NCBI GenBank assembly: GCA_949752745.1
Contig: OX457027.1
Coordinates: forward strand, 61,238,329 to 61,302,328
DNA from: Protula sp. h YS-2021
Lineage: Eukaryota; Annelida; Polychaeta; Sabellida; Serpulidae
Length of the DNA: 64,000 nucleotides
Direction of reading: 5' to 3'
The stretch's first letter is position 1. Each line of letters starts with the position of its first letter. Below the pieces are notes generated by a model. The model ran no database searches, was not told where the DNA came from, and worked only from the letters and a program-made list of their open reading frames with translations. A program made the position numbers and the translations under genes. Below, piece after piece: positions 59,416 to 64,000 of this stretch.

Positions 59416-59981
59416 CCTTCAGGAAACTGTCTTTGTTGACGTTGTTTCATTTCTGTTGTAATGTCGTCACGAGTGGTCTTTTTACTAAACATTGTTTTTG
59501 GAATATTAGCATCAACAATTTCCTGGATAAACGGATGCCAACCATGTGGTGGTTTGACTCGTTCTTTTCTTCTTGTCGCCACCAATGCTTCTTTCATCAA
59601 ATCAACCATGTTGGAATTTGCTATAATATCGCCCGTTTTCAACACAAGTTCATTCTTCTCTGACCATGTTGTACCATATTTCTTCAGTTCGGCTAAAAGT
59701 TGTGTTATTTTTCCATAATAGATAGGTTGAAAATGACTTAACACTAGCTTTTCTGGCTTTTCAGGTGGTGATGATGATGATGAGGGCTTTTGCTGTCTAG
59801 ACTGACTTGTTCGTAAATGACGACCAAGAAGTTGAGACATTTCAATAACCTTTTCACGTGTTCGTTTCCCACGTAAAAGTTTATTCACTTTCGTTTTGAT
59901 TTCACCATCTTTACCCTTCTTTTCTAATAACAGTTTGTATTCATATTCAGGAATGAGGACCATTTTCATCGTATGTTTCAT
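59400..59981 (-). CDS. conserved Polinton protein of unknown role
   Basis: A 193-residue protein with a basic N-terminal half, a Ser/Pro-rich linker (SSSSSPPEKPEKL) and a C-terminal part containing VKPPHGWHPFIQEIVDANIP followed by a lysine-rich tail ending GWENF. A PxGW..F......N(V/I)P block before the tail recurs, as I recall, in Polinton proteins of unknown function. It starts within the upstream stop (ATGA at 59978-59981). A virion or assembly role is inferred only from position. Confidence 0.6.
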   Translation of the reverse strand: MKHTMKMVLIPEYEYKLLLEKKGKDGEIKTKVNKLLRGKRTREKVIEMSQLLGRHLRTSQSRQQKPSSSSSPPEKPEKLVLSHFQPIYYGKITQLLAELKKYGTTWSEKNELVLKTGDIIANSNMVDLMKEALVATRRKERVKPPHGWHPFIQEIVDANIPKTMFSKKTTRDDITTEMKQRQQRQFPEGWENF

Positions 59982-60304
59982 TTTAGCAGTAGTTTGGCTA
60001 ACAAGGGCAATGCCAATCTAGCAATAACTCCAATGAATCCTCCTTTCTGATTAATCAACTTCTTTTTTCGTCGAAGGGATATCTTCTTATCTGCTAGAGT
60101 ACGTAGCGTATGACGTTCACGTTTAAATTCCTTAAACCGTTTTGAGCTTAAGGGTAAATGTCCTTGCAATATATTCAAACAAATTTCAAACAAGCTTGTT
60201 AATTCCTCCTTTGTAGCTTGCTGTAGCAAGGATTTACGTCGTTTAGGCCCACTGCGTGCAAGCAAATGAAGAAACGGCTGGTTCGCTCGAATACGTTTAG
60301 ACAT
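59978..60304 (-). CDS. small basic protein with hydrophobic C-terminus
   Basis: A 108-residue protein. The N-terminal half is helical and basic, and the later part reads LRTLADKKISLRRKKKLINQ, then KGGFIGVIARLALPLLAKLL. The GGF plus hydrophobic tail after a lysine/arginine block is the clearest feature. It could be a membrane-active or core-associated virion component, similar in layout to small capsid-internal proteins of adenovirus-like elements (inference). It overlaps the ATPase stop by 8 bp. Confidence 0.6.
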   Translation of the reverse strand: MSKRIRANQPFLHLLARSGPKRRKSLLQQATKEELTSLFEICLNILQGHLPLSSKRFKEFKRERHTLRTLADKKISLRRKKKLINQKGGFIGVIARLALPLLAKLLLK

Positions 60305-60956
60305 CTTGACTGCGAATGGTCAAATGACTTGGTTCTTGTTCATACACTGCTTTATCAATATATACATAATGTGTATCTTTTGGTAAAATGCCTGTACGAA
60401 TACGTAGTTGATCATTTGTCTTTGGTTTTAAATCAATGAATAAATAACCATGAGGTTTGCTAGTAGCATCTTGATAGGCTTCTATGAGAAATTGAGATCT
60501 TCTAGGATACATTTGCCGCGCCAATGTACTAATTTGTTGACTGTCTCTCGGATTTTTAAACAGAATGATATAATGTGTATTCAAACTAATATTTCGCATC
60601 TCTTTCCCATGATGGAATAAATTATGCACAATAAAAATAATGCTTAGATTTTGATGACTGCTGCCAACACTAAAGAGACGTGTCATACGCTCATCACTAT
60701 GGCATTTCGTCATTAAGTCATCAATGATAAGTAAGTTTGGTTTCTTCGGGTTAAAACGCTCTTCAATGTCATCTGGAATGCCTTGGTAAAATTCCACGCC
60801 TTTCATTCCCTTGTACAAAGGCTGATCTGCTGCATAGAGCCATAAAATGCGTTTTGGAGAGGGTTGAATCAACTTTTGTTCTAGAATTTCCTTCACCAGA
60901 GACGTTTTGCCACTGCCTGTAGGTCCAGAGACCAAACATGTAAATGGATGCTTCAT
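60297..60956 (-). CDS. A32-type genome packaging ATPase
   Basis: A 219-residue P-loop ATPase of the FtsK/HerA superfamily. Walker A is GPTGSGKT (residues 11-18) and Walker B is NLLIIDD (74-80). A following sensor-like strand reads LSIIFIVHNLFHHG, with ILFKNPRDSQQI behind it. These are landmarks of the poxvirus A32/Polinton packaging ATPases that pump DNA into capsids. I chose the ATG at 60956 because it overlaps the integrase stop as ATGA, the pattern of this block. An in-frame alternative start at 60983 would add nine residues. Confidence 0.9.
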   Translation of the reverse strand: MKHPFTCLVSGPTGSGKTSLVKEILEQKLIQPSPKRILWLYAADQPLYKGMKGVEFYQGIPDDIEERFNPKKPNLLIIDDLMTKCHSDERMTRLFSVGSSHQNLSIIFIVHNLFHHGKEMRNISLNTHYIILFKNPRDSQQISTLARQMYPRRSQFLIEAYQDATSKPHGYLFIDLKPKTNDQLRIRTGILPKDTHYVYIDKAVYEQEPSHLTIRSQDV

Positions 60957-62062
60957 TGTTGAATGTCTGTTTCTTTCACCCAACTGTTAAACTTGTTTGG
61001 CCAACCTAACCACTTGACAAATAATTCTTTCACACCTCCTCCTCGTCTTTTACGTGTTTTCAAGACTTTTTCAATTCTATAAATAGATTCAATATCTTTG
61101 GTCACTTTCTGCAGTTCTTCTTCATAGAAATGACCATCAATATCTTCGTCTAAAAAGTCTTTCACACGATATAAATGTATTCCTTGCTTCTTACAACGAT
61201 GTGTGACAATGAAGACTTCTTGCGTCCATTTGATGTGATAATCCCGTTGAAACACATATTTAATGTGAGAAATGCGAACATGATCACCAATGTTAAATTT
61301 GTACTTCTTCTTCTTCTTCTTAGGTTTCAATTTCAGTTTGTCAACATACATATACTTCCACACTTTTGATTCGTTGTCTTTACGAATCTCGGCTGGAGCA
61401 TATTTATTAGGAAGAGAACCATGAGGTCTATGGTTGTAATTGTACACCAAGTCTGGAAGAATGTCTAAGTAACGGTAAGTTTGATTATGTAGAAAATACC
61501 GATACATCATTCCCTTCAGAGTACGAATGACTCTTTCAGCAAAGTTGGCTTTGGTTTCATTCTTTGTGGTATAAGCATGAATGCCTTCTTTCTTCAAAAA
61601 TGCTTTTACCCATCTGTTTTTAAATTCTGTTCCTTTATCAGACCTTAGAGTTCGCGGTCTTCGTCGTGTGTCATGAAAAATCTTTTGGAAAGCTTGTATG
61701 ACGCTGGTATGTGATTTATTAGGTATTGGCTGTACCCAGACATATTTGGAAAACACATCAATGACAATGAGTAAAAAGCGTATGTCATCATTATAGGGAG
61801 CTATGTTTCCCATATCAGCCAAATCAATATCCCACATGTCATCAATACCACGTGTAATCACACGTTGTCTTTTGAACCTGTATTTGACAGGTTGGAGTAA
61901 ACTAAAAGCATCTTGATCCTGCAACCATTTCTTCACTTGTGAATGTGTGACTGGTTGATTATGTTTTCGTAAGATGTGATACAGTTTGTAAGGACCAGCA
62001 AATGCTCCAGGCTGTCCAGGTTTGAAGTAAATATCAGTCAAGTAGTCTTTCCACGTCGACAT
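60953..62062 (-). CDS. retroviral-type integrase with C-terminal chromodomain
   Basis: A 369-residue protein starting MSTWKDYLTDIYFKPGQPGA. The catalytic core shows the first Asp in DIDLADMG (about 80), the second in SDKGTEF (142) and the Glu in NFAERVIRTLK (176). Before them is a small N-terminal helical region. After the core come an SH3-like part (FNIGDHVRISHIK) and a chromodomain (about 320-368: YRIEKVLKTR...KELFVKWLGWPNKFNSWV). DDE integrases of this type insert Polintons with a 6 bp duplication. A chromodomain usually reads methylated histone tails and may steer insertion. The frame is intact. Confidence 0.93.
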   Translation of the reverse strand: MSTWKDYLTDIYFKPGQPGAFAGPYKLYHILRKHNQPVTHSQVKKWLQDQDAFSLLQPVKYRFKRQRVITRGIDDMWDIDLADMGNIAPYNDDIRFLLIVIDVFSKYVWVQPIPNKSHTSVIQAFQKIFHDTRRRPRTLRSDKGTEFKNRWVKAFLKKEGIHAYTTKNETKANFAERVIRTLKGMMYRYFLHNQTYRYLDILPDLVYNYNHRPHGSLPNKYAPAEIRKDNESKVWKYMYVDKLKLKPKKKKKKYKFNIGDHVRISHIKYVFQRDYHIKWTQEVFIVTHRCKKQGIHLYRVKDFLDEDIDGHFYEEELQKVTKDIESIYRIEKVLKTRKRRGGGVKELFVKWLGWPNKFNSWVKETDIQQ

Positions 62063-62167
62063 GGTCACACCGAATGAAAACCACCTTCTCAACAGAACAG
62101 CTTTTATTTTATAACTCAACCAACATCACTTAACTAACATGCATTTATAACTTAACTAACAAGTTTT
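62063..62167 (-). promoter_or_regulatory. candidate promoter of the minus-strand structural block
   Basis: A minus-strand TATAAAAT at 62106-62113 lies about 45 bp before the integrase ATG and overlaps an AATAAA, which could instead end the upstream gene. TAACTTAACTAAC repeats stand at 62120-62160. It is the largest non-coding gap in the block, so a start of the long structural transcript is plausible. Confidence 0.45.
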
Positions 62168-62500
62168 TTACAAATCAAGTATAGATACAATGGTATGAAT
62201 CACTGGAGACCATTGGTCTTCAATGAACACTAACCAATGACTGAGTTCATCCAATGTAATAGCATCTACACCATATTTCTCACAACGTTGATTTGCATTC
62301 TCTAACACTTTATCTAAATGCATGTAATATTTAGCTTCATTCCAATATGTATAAACAGATGCAAAATGACAAGTATGTTCTTGACACTCTTCATGTTGAC
62401 AAGCAGGACAGACTAAATAGGCAAACTTTTTTACAGCGGATAACATTTCTTCACAATAAGCTTTTTGCACAATATATTGTCTCAGTGTCATGTCCGCCAT
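62168..62500 (-). CDS. cysteine-containing small protein, function unknown
   Basis: A 110-residue protein from the ATG at 62500 (MADMTLRQYIVQKAYCEEML). The frame is open further upstream but has no ATG there. It contains a cysteine/histidine cluster, CPACQHEECQEHTCH, that could bind zinc, and then a helical region ending in HWLVFIEDQWSPVIHTIV. No family is recognised. It lies between the NADAR gene and the integrase gene on the same strand. Confidence 0.5.
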   Translation of the reverse strand: MADMTLRQYIVQKAYCEEMLSAVKKFAYLVCPACQHEECQEHTCHFASVYTYWNEAKYYMHLDKVLENANQRCEKYGVDAITLDELSHWLVFIEDQWSPVIHTIVSILDL

Positions 62501-62601
62501 TGTGCAGTCTTGAATCAATGCAACACAAGTTAAACATACTTCAAATTTACATGTCCACACGTCTGCACACCATGACGGTTGGCAAGCAAATGAAAAAGTC
62601 T

Positions 62602-63039
62602 CTAACCCTCACACAACATTTCTAACAACTTTCCCATAATATTCTGACCAGGATATTCAGATGACACATGTTTCACACCAGCTCCCCACCAATGATCATA
62701 CGTTGCTTCAACTAAAGTTTTGTCTTTACATTCTTTCAACTTATTGCGAAACAATACACACTGATCCAGTTTGACTTGTAAAACATCTTGCATTTTGCTT
62801 CTCTTCACTGTATGCCATAAAGGACATGGTTTTATCCCTTTAGCAATACGTTTCGCTTCATATCCATTTCTGGATGACACAATGGCTGAAGCAATATCTG
62901 GACGGTGATGAAACACTGCTTTCTCATATTGATACAAAGCTTCACTTGAGTTGAACACATGTCCATACTTTTCAAGTCGTGTTGGAAACATATTTGAAAG
63001 AACGTCCTTATGACCGCTGAATAGTACAAGATTCTCCAT
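62602..63039 (-). CDS. NADAR-domain protein (YbiA-like N-glycosidase family)
   Basis: A 145-residue protein that is essentially one domain. The landmarks are FSGHKDVLSNMFP near the start, HVFNSSEALYQYEKA (about 27-41), a middle helix with AKRIAKG, a W...R...M....K pattern (LWHTVKRSKMQDVLQVK), and the end LVEATYDHWWGAGV ... GQNIMGKLL. These are the conserved blocks of the NADAR/YbiA family. Known members cleave N-glycosidic bonds in riboflavin intermediates or remove ADP-ribose from modified DNA bases. The substrate here is unknown. It is not part of the standard Polinton core and looks like accessory cargo. Confidence 0.85.
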   Translation of the reverse strand: MENLVLFSGHKDVLSNMFPTRLEKYGHVFNSSEALYQYEKAVFHHRPDIASAIVSSRNGYEAKRIAKGIKPCPLWHTVKRSKMQDVLQVKLDQCVLFRNKLKECKDKTLVEATYDHWWGAGVKHVSSEYPGQNIMGKLLEMLCEG

Positions 63040-63054
63040 GTTGACTTTGCTTCT

Positions 63055-63186
63055 TTATTCTGACATGTCGGTTTCTTCCTGTAATAAAATATCTTTTAAT
63101 ATATTTGCTGCCTCTTCTATCATATTCTTTCTTTGTTTACGTTGAAACCACTCACATAAAACTAAATTTGCTAGTAAGAAAAACAT
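63055..63186 (-). CDS. short ORF with hydrophobic N-terminus, or 3' exon
   Basis: A 43-residue frame MFFLLANLVLCEWFQRKQRK... ends with a stop embedded in AATAAA (63054-63059). It starts two bases after the stop of the upstream ORF. The N-terminal ten residues are hydrophobic, so a short membrane anchor is possible. An internal acceptor (TTTTATTACAG before GAAGAAACC, 63079) offers another reading, in which only its last eight codons are used as a 3' exon of the upstream gene. Low certainty either way. Confidence 0.35.
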   Translation of the reverse strand: MFFLLANLVLCEWFQRKQRKNMIEEAANILKDILLQEETDMSE

Positions 63187-63188
63187 GG

Positions 63189-63563
63189 TTATGTCTTTGA
63201 GAAACAATTCACTATGTTGTCATAAAACATGATTAAAAAAGGTTTTATACTTACCTGATAAAGCTGCTCGGTTTCCTCTGCTTCTTTACAACAATCTCTC
63301 AAATGATCAACCACGGTGAAATATACTTCCACATCAGTGCGAGCAGAATAAAGTGCAGCATCAAAGTCAAAGTCAGGATCTTCTTCTATTCCAGTTTTAT
63401 GACATTCTCCAAGAAATCTTGAATGCAGTTCAATCACATCAAGACTATGATGTACAACATCCCAAAAAGCATCCAAATGATAAAGTTGATAGTCTTGAGT
63501 GCCACAGCAAGCAAGTTTAGCAATCATCAAGTCAATATAAGCATTTTTAAAACATGCGTCCAT
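63189..63563 (-). CDS. cysteine-containing small protein, possibly spliced
   Basis: A 124-codon frame starting MDACFKNAYIDLMIAKLACC. It is acidic and helical (TGIEEDPDFDFDAAL, DHLRDCCKEAEETEQLYQ). A strong splice donor CAG|GTAAGTA lies at 63255 after codon 103. The acceptor at 63079 is in phase and would give a 110-residue product ending EETDMSE through a 176 bp intron. Unspliced, the frame ends in a hydrophobic tail at 63189. Function unknown; there is a loose similarity in layout to the protein at 62168-62500. Confidence 0.5.
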   Translation of the reverse strand: MDACFKNAYIDLMIAKLACCGTQDYQLYHLDAFWDVVHHSLDVIELHSRFLGECHKTGIEEDPDFDFDAALYSARTDVEVYFTVVDHLRDCCKEAEETEQLYQVSIKPFLIMFYDNIVNCFSKT

Positions 63564-63587
63564 CTTGTTTCAGTGTCTTGTGGGCTT

Positions 63588-63995
63588 TTACTTTGCTTCA
63601 CTGACTTTAAGTACTCCACACTTGCCGCAGAAGTTGCTTGGTTCACACAACTTGCAATTATACTTGTGGCAGTGGCAATGATAATCCTCCACATATCCAC
63701 AAGCACCGCAATAGTCACAGGTAAGTCCAAGTTGATTTTGTACGTTCATGTTCTCCAACTGAACTTCAGCCAGCCTTTTCTTGGATAGCTTTGACACCTT
63801 CATCCGACCATCCTTTTGCAGCTTGATGATCGTTTTCTTGTCATGACATTCCTCACATGGTGATAGGGCTGAGTTGATGTTGTCCATCTCCTGAAGCAGT
63901 GTCTCCCATTCACCATCATTCATGTTGATGTGATGTGTGTATTCTTTCCCTTCAAACCGTGACGTGCGCACAAAACTCACATAGCGCATATCCAA
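63588..63995 (-). CDS. PC4-like segment fused to a zinc-ribbon cluster (N-terminus may be outside)
   Basis: The visible frame of 135 codons starts near the window edge, and the true start may lie beyond 64000. Residues 1-40 (RYVSFVRTSRFEGKEYTHHI, then NMNDGEWETLLQEM) repeat the closing strand and EW..L helix of the PC4-like genes at 54478-55883. A CEECHDKK pair follows, then a basic KKRLAEVQ helix and a cysteine/histidine-rich end: CDYCGACGYVEDYHCHCHKY, CKLCEP and CGKCG. This should bind two or more zinc ions. A nucleic-acid-binding regulator is likely (inference). Confidence 0.6.
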   Translation of the reverse strand: MDMRYVSFVRTSRFEGKEYTHHINMNDGEWETLLQEMDNINSALSPCEECHDKKTIIKLQKDGRMKVSKLSKKRLAEVQLENMNVQNQLGLTCDYCGACGYVEDYHCHCHKYNCKLCEPSNFCGKCGVLKVSEAK

Positions 63996-64000
63996 GTATG

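Larger units (their letters stand above)
49289..64000. mobile_element. Polinton/Maverick (adintovirus-like) element, right end outside window
   Basis: At least 14.7 kb carries the full known Polinton gene set: protein-primed DNA polymerase B, retroviral-type integrase, A32-type packaging ATPase, adenain-type protease, major capsid protein and a putative minor capsid protein. The left tip AGTAGTATG has the AGT start common to these elements. Genes run plus from 49973 to 55883 and minus from 63995 to 56273. No broken core gene was seen. In the known biology these elements copy their DNA with a protein primer, integrate with a 6 bp duplication and may form virions; here that is inference from gene content. 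Confidence 0.93.

Noticed and set aside
63588..63995. Treating the ATG at 63995 as the certain gene start
   Set aside because: The frame is at the window edge and the visible part begins in the middle of a PC4-like fold, so the start probably lies beyond base 64000.

Overview
The window looks like nuclear DNA of a metazoan, most likely a marine lophotrochozoan such as a bivalve mollusc. The sequence shows AT-rich DNA with long introns and dense microsatellites, a junctophilin gene (an animal-specific excitable-cell protein), a secreted EGF/discoidin gene split by canonical GT-AG introns, and many small DNA transposons. The placement in Mollusca or a neighbouring phylum is inference; no species can be named from the sequence alone.

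Region 1 (about 1-16.5 kb, minus strand) holds the 5' half of a junctophilin gene: a first coding exon at 16161-16542 and a second at 2004-2805, separated by a 13.4 kb intron filled with pogo-like miniature elements and simple repeats. The rest of the gene lies beyond base 1. Region 2 (16.5-24 kb) is intergenic and repeat-rich: an 838 bp inverted-repeat element, a Tigger/pogo relic that still encodes an HTH domain, a CCGACGTCGG-rich miniature element, a (TA)n tract, and one unassigned candidate exon. Region 3 (24.1-29.3 kb, minus) is a complete seven-exon gene for a 289-residue secreted EGF-discoidin-EGF protein. Region 4 (32.4-36.5 kb) is a decayed tyrosine-recombinase (DIRS-like) retrotransposon. 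Region 5 (36553-40901) is a 4.35 kb element with very long inverted repeats and a perfect 6 bp target-site duplication; it is a decayed, non-autonomous relative of the element in region 7. Region 6 (43.5-49.2 kb) has a two-exon proline-rich tandem-repeat gene and a 38 bp minisatellite.

Region 7 (49289 to the right edge) is the main feature: 14.7 kb of a Polinton/Maverick (adintovirus-like) element whose right end is outside the window. The plus strand carries a short TATA-driven gene, a 1228-residue protein-primed DNA polymerase B and four small genes, at least three of them paralogues built around a PC4-like (p15) single-stranded-DNA-binding fold. The minus strand carries a virion and integration block in the order integrase with chromodomain, packaging ATPase, two small conserved proteins, a cysteine-rich small protein, a putative minor capsid protein, a basic core protein, the major capsid protein and an adenain-type protease. 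Most of its joins are ATGA or slightly longer stop-start overlaps. At the right side is a second minus-strand group with a NADAR-family protein, two cysteine-rich small proteins, a short ORF and a zinc-ribbon protein with another PC4-like end. The two strands converge at 56.1 kb on face-to-face AATAAA signals. I saw no frameshift or stop in the core genes, so this copy may be young.

The most noteworthy combination is a Polinton that carries a NADAR gene and a family of PC4-like genes, has arrays of joined ETS/CRE sites in its terminus and a Maf/AP-1 promoter before its polymerase, and has a miniature derivative about 8 kb away with the same terminal regulatory signature.
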